DNA of 64,000 nt from Chrysopilus asiliformis (taxonomy: Eukaryota > Arthropoda > Insecta > Diptera > Rhagionidae): the NCBI GenBank assembly GCA_964034945.1, contig OZ035961.1, positions 4,384,001 to 4,448,000 of the forward strand. The letters are read 5' to 3'. The position numbers and the translations under genes are program-made. This document shows, piece after piece, positions 12,761-25,213 of the stretch (position 1 is the stretch's first letter; the number at the start of each line of letters is the position of its first letter). A model generated the notes under the pieces. The model saw only the letters and a list, made by a program, of their open reading frames with translations. It had not been told where the DNA came from and searched no databases.

Positions 12761-14065
12761 TTTGCAAAAACACGGAAAATAGTGCTCTGGAAATATTTTT
12801 CCGGAAAAATGGAAACACGAAATTTTTCCAGAAAAACAAAACATTCTATACTATGTATAAGAAAGTAAAATTGAAAATAGTAGAACAAAGGAAGATGGAA
12901 TCGCTGGGCTAAATCTTTAAGGTATGTAAATTGTCTTGTCTTTGTCTACAGATTGGAATTCTGATCTTGAAACTTACAAAATTTATAACATTCCCTTGTC
13001 ATCCAGAAGTCCTTTCTTTTTTATGCCGGGATGGCGTGAAGAGCCAACTTGTAGACAAACAGATATTAGATACTAGTATATATATTTACTACACATTCAG
13101 CCGATGATACCCTTCACACAGTTTAGAAGCTGGCACTGCTTGGTCGGCTTTTTCGACTATACTTTCTCCATGAACTTAGGTGATTGGTCTGACAAACGTG
13201 ACACAAGTTGGTCCACGTCTAACATCTCGAGCAGCGGCCGCCGTCAACAACAGTACAACAGGAAGCAAAAAAGAAATTCACGAAAAAGTGCCAAGAAGAA
13301 AGATCTATTTTAAGATGAAAGTAAATTGAATTGGAGGAAAGAAATAGGAAGTTTTCAAGCTGATTGAATTTGAATGATCCTTGAATAATATTATATACTC
13401 GTAGACTTTGCATTACTGCCAGCCGTTTTATCCTTGCTTGCTTACTTCCTTACTTATCGTGGTATTCAAGGAACAACACTCACTTTCCTTTTATCCTTGT
13501 TGAAGATTTGCATAGTAAGCGAACATGGAATTCCCTTCAAACGATACAAATTCAATTTTCCCTCAAAAAATTTCATGTTTTAGTACACAAATAATTGGTG
13601 AGATATTTAAAAAAAAAACAAGCAGAATACAAAAACATTTAAATTCTTTAAAACTCCTCATTCGATTTTCCACCATTCAACTACCACTGAACAAAGCCAT
13701 CAATTTCCGCACAAGTTAAAGTTTACTCAACTGAACTGAAATGAACTCAGGTCGAAGGAAACACAATGGGAAAATCACACGGATGGGGAAATATATTGCC
13801 ACCAACATGTATTAGGAAAAGGGGAAAACGTAAGTCAACTTGATGCCGAACAATAAAAAAAATTCTAACGAAATCATCAACAAATGTGTTTTGAGAACAA
13901 TTGAGTTAGATTTTTTTTTAAGTTTTCATCTCATTTTTTTAAAAACATTATTTATGTTCACTGAAAATCAATTATAACAAGAAACAAGAGAAACGAATAT
14001 TATCAAAACTGCAAAAAAATGTAGTGTTTTTATACTATCGCATAATATCGCCCATCAAGGTGCCT

Positions 14066-14228
14066 GTTTACATTGAGACTCATTTTGAGGCGGCACGTCT
14101 TTCGCTCCGGCCAAGTGTGGGTGAGGGACGCAGTGGGGAGGGCAGTGGTTTCTCTCCCCACTGCGTCCTTCACCTACACTTGGCCGGAGCGAAAGACGTG
14201 CCGCCTCAAAATGAGTCTCAATGTAAAC
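14066..14228. mobile_element. Fold-back MITE, family A, copy 2 (near-perfect palindrome)
   Basis: The element begins GTTTACATTGAGACTCATTT at 14,066 and ends with its reverse complement, AAATGAGTCTCAATGTAAAC, at 14,228. Arms of about 77 bp pair almost completely, including GGCGGCACGTCTTTCGCTCC. The loop is about 9 bp (CAGTGGTTT). The overlapping open frames here are products of the palindrome. It shares its arms with the element at 5527-5799. Confidence 0.85.
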
Positions 14229-17200
14229 AGCCACAAGAGCGTCATTTTTCTGAGCCGGCGAAGCGCTTTAGGCGAAATTTTGAGACTTTTTGGAAGTTTG
14301 CTGCGTCAAATACAGATCTAACAATGGACAAAACATGTTAATTTACGCTTCTCTAGCAACAAAATTAACTAAACTTATTTTTTGATTAATACTATGTAAA
14401 TATAAACGAAATATATGATCTACTAAAAACGAAATATGTGATCAACATTTTAAATCAACAGAAACTGGTCGAGAAAATATTTATAATTTATGTTTATTTA
14501 TTTTGGACATCTAAATTCTTATTCATATCGCATCTCATTTAGATTGCTTAATTTTCTGAAAAGTAATTTCATTAAATCTGTTAAAAGTAGAAATCTTAAG
14601 TATGTTTGGAAAATGGAAAGCACTTATCAAGGGTGTGTCCAAAAGTACTTGATTTCATTTAACCCACAGTTTCCTCAGATATTCAAAATATACAAGAGTA
14701 GAACTCTAAATCTCTCAAGTATTATATTTTAAATTAATATCAAAAATAAATACTCGTATGCTCTACTCATGGAGAACTGATGATGATATTTTAATTTTTC
14801 TGTATTCCAAAATGGTATAACATTTGATCCTTTAAGACCAAATTCAAACTCATTTGTATAAAGTGTAGTTTTATGTTAAATGAGCTAAAATGTGATGAAA
14901 GTTTTCACTGGAAATCCTTTCAAGGACTGTGTTTATGTGGTTATACACAAACATTTGGTTTAGCTCGCCCCAAATAGTGTTTCATATCTTTCTTTAACTC
15001 AAACATTGGATTTTGTGTTAGAAATCAGAAAAGTTTGCAAATGAAGTGACTTTCAAGAGTTAATTTAATTTAAATATCATATGAAAATGTCTCAATATAA
15101 AGTGATACAAGTAAGAAGTTAATGGATTGTTAAAGGGCATTGAATTAGGATTTTTCAAAATTTATAACTCGGGTATAACCATAAATACTCGTATTTATTG
15201 TAATTTGTAGCATTAATATGATAATCTTTAGTGGTTTTGCTTTGCTTCGGTCACAAAATTATTTGGTATAATATTTTAATGGATTATGAGGTCAAATAAA
15301 AATATTAACGATTTAATTATAAATAAAATTAGTGTGCATATCAACACACTAATTCTGAAATTTATTCCCGAAAGACGCCAGAGCTCAAATTATTGTAAAT
15401 AAAACCGCTGAAATAAATTCAAATTCTGAGAACTTTTCTAAGTTCTGAGGACTTTTCGAAAGTTGATTAAATAAATTTTCAGAATAAATTCTGAAAAAAG
15501 AAATTCAAGAAAAAATCGCAAGTGTAAACGGCCCTAAAGGTACGTAATTATCTCAATAGTTATTAAGAAAGGGATTTCCGGAATTTTTAATCTTGCAACG
15601 CGCGATAGTTCCAGATTTTAGAATTTGTCACAATCTACAAATGATTGTCAAACTGTTCTCATTAAAATTAAGGAGTTTTCATTCAAGAAAATTCGAAATT
15701 CAATTTAATTAGCGTTTATTTAAATTTCTAACCCTCAATCTTAATAATGATACCTGATTTTAAATTTTCGGTAAAATTTTTAATATATTCGAAAATAAAT
15801 TCTGATAATGCCTATCAAACTGGCGGATAGGGACGAAAATTTAGCTTGCCTTCTGTCTGTATATCCTTATCTAATTCTTATTCCATGACTAAATTCTTAA
15901 CTTCAACTTTCCCTTTCCTTCGGGACATGAAGAGTGTCTTGACGAAAATGGGAATGAGGGGAGAGATATTTTCATTTCACGATTAAAAGCAACAGAATAA
16001 ACTTTCTGAGTGCTGGCTCTAAATAATTCAAAGGAGTTACAAGTGTTATTAAAAGAGAAAATTAAGTTTTATTTTCTTTTACCAAAAGAGCTTTTTGTAT
16101 CCTTTTTCAACGAACCAGAGGTCTTTAGTTATATTTCATTCTTTATACTTTTTGAAATATTCTATATTTGTATATTAATTTGTATATTAATATTCTATTT
16201 ATATTTATATATATAAAGTTAAACACATATAACTATAACTATGTCAGAAATTATTTGTCCGAATAATTAATGAAATTTTTTTGTTTTTTTTTTCACTCTC
16301 CGCAGTGAATATCCTCGTACTGCTATGCTTTATGTATTATTTTATTTTATGTTTTTTGTCTGTGATTTATTAATGAGATTCTGGTATATCTAAGAAAAGG
16401 TCAATAAGAGCAGATAACTCTATTTTGGGTCTATGTAACCGCCGCTATCCACGATAGATAGTCATCGTCCATTTCCATTTTCTTAATTATTGCTAATGAG
16501 TTCAGGATCCTGAGATACCACGAGTAATATGCCATGAATGTATTTGAATGGTTGATGGATAAAAAAAACCACTCACACACCCTCCCACCAATCCATACAC
16601 CTATAAAATACATTTAGGCAAAAAGCATCCTGGAAAAATACTGGCGCGTATATTGAAGAGAAAAGTCTGCTATTACAATGTGAAAAGTAAGGATATAAAG
16701 GCTAAAGGACTTTCTTCTTTTTCGTGTAGCAAATGGAAAAAAAAAGAAATTGTAATAACTGAAGAACACAAGTGCGAGAATTCAAAAGATTTTCCTTCGT
16801 TCGGTTCGTTTCATTTCTATTGAAAGACAAGTTTATTACAATCCTCCAAACATAAATTGAACATTAAACTAATTAGAATCATGAAAAAGTTTCTATGGGT
16901 TTTATTTCGGATAGCATGAATTAATTATTAAAGAGTTATTACGTATATCATTTTTATGTTATAGACATACATTTTGCACTGGATGAAGAACGTCCATTAG
17001 GATGAGTAGTAGCCAGAAGAGAGGGAATTAAATCATCGATCAATATCCGGATCGTTCATCTGGACAGGGATTTAAAACCAATTGATAAATATAAGTAGTA
17101 TTCAATTGGTTCTCCTGTAGCTAATTAGGCAATTTGAATAAAAAGAAATTAACCATCAGTTGAAAATTGAACCTCAATAGATAAAATAGTTTATACTAAA

Positions 17201-17440
17201 AGAAACTTCTATTTTTTCCCGGAAATTGTTCAAATAAAATTGAAAGGAAAAGAGAGAAGAGATCACGAGTATTCCAAATGGTTTTTCATGTATGGAGGAG
17301 TTATTAAAAACACAATTGTTTCTACTTTTATATATTTATAGTCTAATATACCGGTTGTTTGAGGCATTATTCATCGAACTATTTTTAATAAAATACGTTA
17401 CATATGCGGGGGCGGCGGTAAAGTGACGAAGCTCTTAAAT
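14229..17440. other. Gene-free AT-rich stretch
   Basis: I see no gene. Short local duplications occur (for example AAACGAAATATRTGATC twice near 14,405-14,445). A half copy of the CATAAAATACGT repeat lies at about 17,385-17,430, just outside the MITE at 17,441. Confidence 0.5.
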
Positions 17441-17685
17441 GAGGCGTTAAAAGCTAGAGTGGACCAACCCACATGTCGAAATCGTGAATTTTTTTGTGTT
17501 TGAATCACTATTGCGAGTGAGTTTTTATACAAAAATGTTTGGAAGCACCAAAAAACGTTTCAACATTGAGTAATAAAGTCCACAGATTTTTTTTTTCCAA
17601 AAATTTTCAGTCAATAATAGTATAGAGTGGAAAAGCTTCAAAAAGTCGATTATGTGGGTTGGTCCACTCTAGCTTTTAACGCCTC
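17441..17685. mobile_element. MITE with 35-bp terminal inverted repeats, family C
   Basis: The left end is GAGGCGTTAAAAGCTAGAGT then GGACCAACCCACAT, from 17,441. The right end is the exact reverse complement, finishing AGCTTTTAACGCCTC at 17,685. The element is 245 bp. It is flanked on both sides by AAAT (17,437-17,440 and 17,686-17,689), which could be a 4-bp target-site duplication. No coding capacity. Confidence 0.8.
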
Positions 17686-20600
17686 AAATCTCATCCAAAA
17701 AAATAGAGCCCCACCAAATGTCAATTTTTGGCCGAAGCCAAACTTCGACCTTTTTCTTAATCTTCGGCAAATGGCGTAGCCGAAACCGAAGATTTGCATA
17801 ACAGCTAAAATGAATTAGGAAAAAACATAATTTATTTTCCTTACCATTTTCGTAAATCCCTGTATTTCTTTACTTTAATAAGGTCTCACCGCAATTAACC
17901 GTTTTCGAGGAATTAAGATACAAGTAGGTTAATGTAAAACATACCATTTTTCCAATAAAAAAGTGTAACCCCTAATAATTAGATTCTCAAATTCTTCAAC
18001 CAACATATGGCAGTTGATATATACATAGCGGAACGCTCAAGAATAACATATTGTGAAGCTTTATTTTGCTAGTTTCTCTGCTGATCCATACCTTTTTCAT
18101 AAAAAATTGCTTTTTATTAACATATTGAAAAAATGATGAAATATATTCCCTATCTATCTACAATTTCGCACAACATCAAATAATCGTCAACAGCACACTC
18201 ATATATGTTTGTTTATAGCGTTATCTGCCTTTAATAGATATAATATACCACTTTTCACATATATTTTCAGAGAAAACGGCAAACTATCCGTTTCTTTGGG
18301 TTCTTCGGGTTCCTTTGATTCACTCAGGTCATTTAGTCACCGATAGAAATGACCTGCCTCTGAATTATTCAGTAGCCCATATTTACTACGACGCTATGTC
18401 TTATGGTTTGATAGACAGATACACATGTGTGGCGGCGATCTTTTCGAATATTATGTGAGAATAAAATACGACGGGAAAGTCATTTTATCGTCAATGTGTG
18501 TTGACAACATCTTCTTCTTAAAAAAACAAAAAGCATATTCGTGTCAAGTCCCAAAAATTACCATTTAACCCCTTTTTGTTTGGCAACAGATTTGTTTAAT
18601 GGTTCTGGCACATTATACAATGGCCTTTCACATGGGGAAACTATCTACAATTCCATTCGTAGCATCATTGATAAAATAATATCATAGTATATTGCTACTA
18701 TGTGTAAATCATCTGCAAAGATGCTGTTTGTTTTCTTTCATTTCAAAGAAAATGATACGAAATTTCAGAAAAATACCGGCAATTGGGTTAGAGTAACTCA
18801 GAATCGATCTCTTAAAATCATTATTGTTCGTCCGTTTGTTTGAAAAGCTTCTGCAACAACAGACGCCCGTAGGGGTGAGGGATTAATTTTTTTGGCTCAT
18901 AGCGCTTACTTTTTGACAATAGTTCACCTGCGGCGCATTTCGCCTTATTATTAGGGGGTTTGGACTGAAATCTACTTCTATGTCTAATAGAATAATAGGA
19001 AGGATTTTGGGCAAAAACGAATATAACAAAATTGAAAGGATATAAAATTTTCTACTTTTTTTGCTTTAACGGTTTTTACATGTCTTTAACGGTTCTAAGT
19101 ATATTTAGAAATATTAGGTTTTTTGAACATTTCTCGGAAATTAGGTGCGTTTGGGAAAAAATACATCTAACAAAATTCAAAGAAATTAAAATTTCCTACA
19201 TTTTTTGCCTCAAAGGCGACTTTGTATCTCTAGCGGTTCTCGCGGTAATTGAAAAAATATTTTTCACATATTTTTTCCGAAACCAAATATTGCAGAGGAA
19301 AGTTTTGTGTTGATCACAACTGATGCCCTTGAAATTTCCAAAATAAATCCACTTTTCATGGCCAATCACAAAATTTAATTCGTCTTCTCAAAAAATTGTA
19401 TGAAATCAACGAATATTTAAAAATAGTCATAATTTTCATGGACCTGAAAATAATCACTGTTCCAAACTAGCCCCATTATGCAGTAATTTTTTTTTTGTGT
19501 TTTGCGTGGAAATGTTCGATTTGTTTTTCGCCTCTCATAAATTACCATTAAATTCTGCTTTTATTGTAAAAACATGTAAATTAAAGGCAGCTCTGCTTCT
19601 TTTTAAAAGCTTTTTTACTTTCATCGTTCTCATCATTATCAACACATCACATTGAAAGCAAAGAAGAACGCAACAAAACTTAAACTCTATCAGGAGATTT
19701 CCTTCTCTTTTATATATTTTGATGTCCCAATTCTCACATATGTTTCGGCATCACAACAATATGCTTCGGAAGAAAACCAGAATAGATGACAAAACTGAAA
19801 GGGTGATAGTAGGAGATCTTGAGTGCCTATACTTCTTAAAAATGAGGTGACAAAGAAAAAAACCAAGTAATTTAGTCCCCGTTGAGCTGGCAGGAAAACG
19901 GGAAAATGGGAAAATCTCTTTTTATCACCGGGTGCTTATCACTTTCAACGTAAACTCTGTGTGATGATGGTCTAGGCGATATGTGTTCCTGACTACTACG
20001 TCAACAATGGGAACAGTTGTACTAACAAAAGCAACTTTGTCACATGATTTCAAGCCTTTCAACGCTTAAATAGCTGAGAAATACTTTTCGGTTTCAAAGC
20101 AGCTTCAAGGCATACAAAAAGCAAACATCAATCCAAACTCTATATTGTTGTTACTGTTGTTGTTGTTGTTGTTGTCGTTATTCCTCATCCTCATCACGAC
20201 CTAAACAATTTACCCATAGTACCGATTCATATATGACGGGTGATTTTGAGGTGTAGAAGAAAAACTGTGAATACGCAATCCTCCTGAATGGAATCCTGTA
20301 GGTCAAATAGAGTATACTAGTCTACCGTGTAATTTTTCCTATTTGTCGTAGTATATACGTAGCATATATTGAATATCCATATCTATTCATAGAATGAGCG
20401 CTAACGCAAACAAAAACACTTTGGTAAAAAGATCCTAAACCGCTGAAGTGAACACGAAAAGCAAATAAAGATAATGGCACGAGGCCTAGTCTCAAATGTG
20501 GCAACATTTTTCCTAGTCATGTTCTATTAAGAGGGCCTAAAAAGGAGCTTTCTTTCAATACACAAACAAACAAACCGAAACCAACATAGAAGCTTACTTC

Positions 20601-21327
20601 AAAAACTCCTTTCCACGGCAAGGACATCACATCATACAGGAAAAAGTAAAAGTCCTTCTACACAGTAAATCGTGGCCATAGGGGGAAGCTGGATATTATC
20701 TCACAATTCAATGACACCCTTTATTTAGCCACCGAATGATGACTAGCTAGGATTGGAGTACGTACGTATCCCTTAGCCATTTACGTATTATCCTAAAGGA
20801 TCTCATTTCACTTTTGAATTTCGCTTTGTGTTCCTTTGATGATTCTCTATGGGTCGTGCTGGGCCGGGCCGGGCCGGTTGATGTTGTTTCGGGTAATGTT
20901 TATGGTGTGATGTTGCTTCAAGTTATTGTTGTCATTTTTACATTTCGTTGCTCATGACATCCTGCCAGGGATCTTGTAACGCAACCGCACGTTCTTTCAG
21001 TTTTACTCAACTGTAGGTCGTAACACTTTATCTATAGGGCTACAGGCTATTGGTTAAATAGCCACAGAGAGTATTTTCCTTGGTGACACTTACTACTTCA
21101 CATATCCTGCCTTACGCATACCCAGTGAATCCTCGTCAAGTGGTTGAGAGATTTACCCGGTATCCATCGTATTACATCGTAATCATCATCAGCTCGGACT
21201 TGGAAAAGTCATAGTCGTTGGTGATCGTGCCATCATCATAGCCACACATGTTTTTTTTTTTTGGAAACTGCACAAAGGACAGTGACGGCAATACCGAATG
21301 AATACGAAGAAGAACAAATACTACCTA
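17686..21327. other. Gene-free stretch
   Basis: No recognisable gene. It contains the dimeric 144-bp repeat at 19,020-19,310, a (TTG)n microsatellite near 20,150-20,177 and a GGGCC triplet repeat near 20,863-20,877. Confidence 0.5.
19020..19310 (+). repeat. Two tandem copies of a ~144-bp repeat
   Basis: Unit 1 starts near 19,025 (AACAAAATTGAAAGGATATA) and unit 2 near 19,169 (AACAAAATTCAAAGAAATTA). Both contain AATTTCCTAC/TTTTCTAC, a TTTTTTGC block and an AACGGTTCT/AGCGGTTCT block. A related single copy lies at about 31,490-31,615 (GCGCATTTGGGAAAAAACAC, AACGGTTCTTGTG). The open frame across it is not a gene. Confidence 0.6.
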
Positions 21328-22110
21328 CACTCTAGAAAATTTTATTGTAATTTTACCCCTATTATCGTAGGAAACCATTTTCCTACGATAATAGGGGTAA
21401 AATTACACCGAGTCGTAATGGCTTAAAAGCTATGCATTTTTACTCATTTTGTGGCGTACAAAAGCCTCTTTTACGGGGGAACTTTAAGCTAAATAAGAAG
21501 TAAAAGTACAATACGGGTGTAATTTTACGACATGGATGTTTAAAATTACCACATTTTTGTTGTAATTTTCCTCCTATTTGGTAGCAAAACCGCGTCTTAA
21601 AGGTGTAATTTTACGACATTTTTTGTTTAAAATTACACCGAAAATGGTATTAGAATTTCTCGGCTTATACGGTCTGAAAAAAAATAATAATATATTATTT
21701 TTGCGGATGTTTTCACATCCCAATTTCCCGGGCATGTCTGCCATGTGGCAGGCGCCACACAGGATTTTGGTAGAGTAAAACTCGATTCGAGTATTTATAC
21801 TCCGATGCCACAAACCTTATGCGAATTATAAGGTTAAGGTTAAATTGTCCGTACAATAATGCAAAAATACCCTGCGAGCGTGTTTTTACACCAAAATGAG
21901 AGTAAAAATACGAATATTGGTCGAAATTTTACGCAAGGTTTAAAATTACCCTACTTCTAGTGTAAGCTTAATGTTTTTTGGGTGATTTTACAACTTAAAT
22001 GGTGTGCGAGCTAAATTCTGATTTTTTTTCGAAATTTTACGACGTTTTTGCAAATTTACCCCGTTTTTACCCCATTTTTCGGTTTAAATTCAAATTCATT
22101 TTCTACAGTG
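21328..22110. mobile_element. TA-flanked DNA-element-like repeat, 783 bp
   Basis: The ends match as inverted repeats: CACTCTAGAAAATTTTATTG at 21,328, and the reverse complement of the right end, CACTGTAGAAAATGAATTTG, finishing at 22,110. Both ends abut TA. Internally there is a perfect hairpin at about 21,345-21,402 (arm TTACCCCTATTATCGTAGGA) and several copies of a GTGTAATTTTACGACAT ... AAAATTACACC module. No transposase frame is visible, so it is probably non-autonomous. The class is uncertain; TA duplication would suit a Tc1/mariner-type element, while CACTG ends recall other DNA transposons. Confidence 0.65.
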
Positions 22111-24725
22111 TAGCTTCATCCCAATGGATTTTCAAGTACCAACTTCATCCATATGTAGACCATGTCTAACAATATTACGTATTTATATGCGAAGATGGTT
22201 GCAGAAAACCCATTGACCCGGAAACATTAAAGTTAAAACAGGGTAACCCATAAGTTTATCCACCTTACACAAACATTCACCGATGGTAGGTGTTCGTTTG
22301 TGTCTCCCGCTTGGCCCCTACGCTGCCCGTATGATTTTCGCACTTGTGCACTATCGTCCACCGACTTGAACACACAACCATATAATAAGGCTAAGGAGGG
22401 TAGTGAACCGGATCCTAACTTTTGGCCCTTAGATAGCCCGATATACAGCTATAAAAGATAGATTGTTGCTATGCATGGCGGTTGTCCTTTTGCCACTGCT
22501 TTCAACCCTTTCTCTAATTCAACATGTCAGTTTAAAGTCAATCCCAGTATGTGTTGATTCCTCGTGAGTTTCCTCGTGACTTTGCAAATATGTATAGTTG
22601 AGCTGATCTTGTATACCATACGAATACAACGAATTACGTACAAAGATATGGCGATGGCCCGCCACTAAAGGGTTAGGGTTTTTAGTGTGGATAACTGTGG
22701 AATGAAAAGTGCATAAAATATGCATGCACCACATATCCGCAAATTACAACTGTTTCTACCTTGTAAGGTACAAGTTGAGGAGCACATAAGAGCCAACCAT
22801 ATGTGATATGGTTAACATTAAAAACTTACCCACAACGTGCATGAAGTCAATTACTTAGTTTCTGGATAACTGAATTGAATTTACATAAGCTTTTAACATA
22901 TCTTGTACTATGCTTTAAAAAGGATGGTAAACATTTATATACAGCAAATAACGCCCATGTGTATATGTGCATCGGAGCTTCTTTGTTTTTGGAATTAAGG
23001 ACACAATACATGACAAATGATATTGGAAAGTTTTAATACCACGAAAACTGGATTATCGTTTTTTTTTGTTGTCACAAATTTGTTCTTGGAGCTCTTTTTC
23101 ATTATTATTATTATTAATTCTGTGTGGGTGCAAGATGGACCCTCCCGCCTCCTCCGATACAATTTTTTTCATGAAATGTTCTATAGCCCCTTCAGGATTA
23201 GCCTCTATCAAAAAAAGCCAAAATATCTTAAGTCGTTTTCAGTCGAAGCCAAAATGATCTGTCTGGAAATGAAAATATAGATCTTCGCCTGATTTACATA
23301 TGGAGGTCTCAGAATAGATATTATAAATCAAGAAAAATTGTCAAAAATTGTTTTGTAAAATATTAAAAAACTATTATAATTTTTTAGCGACAACATCAAA
23401 ACGGCATTTAAAAACATGGACAGACAAAGTACAGGATCACTTGATTTACGACGTTTTTGGGCGGTGAAATTTCGTGATTTTGCATCGTATATCAAAACGA
23501 CTCATATCGAGGTGTCCTAAATCGAGGGACGCCTGTACTAAAATCCCTTGTCTGTCATTTCCAAAACCCTTATATATCTTCAGGGGTTGTCGTAAAAAAC
23601 GTCACGCTAGTTTTCGACTTTTAGACCCCAGCTCTCGTTACCTTATTCCGCGATTTTTAGTATGAAATTAAATAGACCCTTTCCTAAAAATCATATTTTT
23701 CAATGTTTTGTAAAAACAAATAACATATTCAATGACAGCACTTTAAAACAGTATTCAGTGAAATATATTTACTTAGACAGTATTTTCATCCCATTACAAT
23801 TTAAATTTAAAACGAAACACGCACATGATATTTACACTGTCCGTTGTTTGATAGCCACAGAATTTCCATTATGTTGCTGTAAGGAGTTAATCTTTGTCCG
23901 ATCCTTGAAGCTTTTCACTTGAAAACTTCCCATTCGCAGCTTGTGTGTCCCGTTTGAATCCTGATACAAGCATAAACAGCAAACAAAATTTGCGTGATGT
24001 GAAGCAATGAAATGGATAACGGTTAACCATTGCATGATGAGAGAAAATGGTATTTCAAGATTTATTTATATATGTGAACGTATGAATTGGTGAAATAAAT
24101 CGTTGAATTTTATCTACAAACATATATGTAAATGTTGCCATTGGCCAAACTGATTCATTTATGGAAAGCGGTTTATGAAAGTGATGCAAAAGGTCACTCG
24201 TAGTTGGTTAGTGCAATGAAATAAAATCGATAAGTTTTCAAAAGAATGCGTGATAAAATTTAACAGGGAATTTTTATTTTTATATATAAAATAAGAAGCT
24301 TTTCATACAACCTTAGTGATGGAATTCTGCTGGACCGATTTGAATTTTTATTTTTTAATCGAAAGCTAGATTATGTAGATTTGGCCAAAAATCTGAAAAA
24401 ATCGAAGGGAATGAGACAAAAATAATAATAAACATTAACTACATCAAATTAATTTCTATAACTTTTAATGAGTAGATAATAGTCACTCAATCAGTAAGAA
24501 TCTATGTATAGTCACTCAATGAGAAGAGATCCCGTATAACAGAGAACTTAATCGGTCATGTTACAAATTATTTACAAAATATTTTTACCCACGAACAAAG
24601 GATTGCGCTACATCCCACCTTTGAGCAAATTATCTACATAGGTCCTATAAGGATAACACGAATATCCTTTTGTTCACGAGTCTTTGAGCCAAGTGAGTAA
24701 AATCTACTAAATGGTTTTACTTAGA
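22111..24725. other. Gene-free stretch with repeat fragments
   Basis: No gene recognised. Includes a pogo-like terminal fragment at about 23,440-23,545 and a CATAAAATACGT-family fragment at about 23,583-23,665. Confidence 0.5.
23440..23545 (+). mobile_element. Pogo/Tigger-like terminal fragment
   Basis: The block contains TTTTGGGCGGTGAAATTTCG, GATTTTGCATCGTATATCAA, then ATCGAGG and TAAATCGAGGGACGCC. It is the same sequence, reversed, as the block at about 58,965-59,055. Strings of the TCGA-rich 'CGATAACTCGAA' kind are typical of pogo/Tigger transposon ends in arthropods. That is family knowledge, and the assignment is inference. Confidence 0.45.
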
Positions 24726-25213
24726 ACTAGCTTACATACCCGTCGTTGCCGGGTCAAGTTTTTTCAAAAAAAAAATTTTTTTGTGATCTATATTGGAGCT
24801 AAACTTTAGGCCAATCGGCTCGGTAGTTTCCCCGCGAAAGGGTAACATAGAGGAAGAGCTAAGTTTCGAGATCACTTTACCCCCTCCCCTTACTCCCCCA
24901 CCTCTCGGGCTACTTTTTAATGGGTCTATGTTGGGGCTGGACCCCCGACGAACATCTATGCCAAATTTCAGGCCAATCGGTTCAGTAGTTTCCCCGCGAA
25001 AGAGTAACATAGCGCAAAAACTAATTTTCGAAATCACTTTACTCCATCCCCTTACTCCCCCCACCCCGTGCGCTACTTTTCCGTGTGTCTATGTTGGAAC
25101 CAGGACTACCACAGGCACTCATGCCAAATTTCAAGTCAATCGGTTCAGCCGGTTTTGCATGAAAGAGGAACAGACAGACAGACAACAACTCATTTTTATA
25201 TATTAGTATGATT
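24726..25213 (+). mobile_element. SINE-like interspersed repeat, copy 2 (longer)
   Basis: It has the same ends as the copy at 10,434: ACTAGCTTACATACCCGTCG at the start and TTTTATATATTAGTATGATT at the end. It carries two tandem internal modules (CCAATCGG-CCCCGCGAAAG-C-rich block) where copy 1 has one. The 137-codon open frame over it is the repeat, not a gene. Confidence 0.75.

Larger units (their letters stand above)
10741..14065. other. Gene-poor stretch with tandem-like tract
   Basis: No identified gene lies here. A degenerate GACAGACTAACA tract occupies about 12,310-12,760. Two small pieces with coding-like character (11,375-11,644 and about 13,181-13,320) are reported as findings because I cannot assign them. 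Confidence 0.4.

Noticed and set aside
13181..13260. Cloning-vector contamination, because XhoI- and NotI-like sites occur together
   Set aside because: No adjacent vector or polylinker sequence; the flanks are continuous AT-rich genomic DNA.
14024..14341. 105- and 82-codon frames with CRLKM/ERKTCRLKM motifs
   Set aside because: They run through the palindromic MITE at 14,066-14,228 and recur in the copy at 5527-5799.
24793..25206. 137-codon open frame with repeated 'FRPIGSVVSPRK' segments
   Set aside because: It is the SINE-like interspersed repeat read as protein; the same pattern appears at 10,440-10,733.
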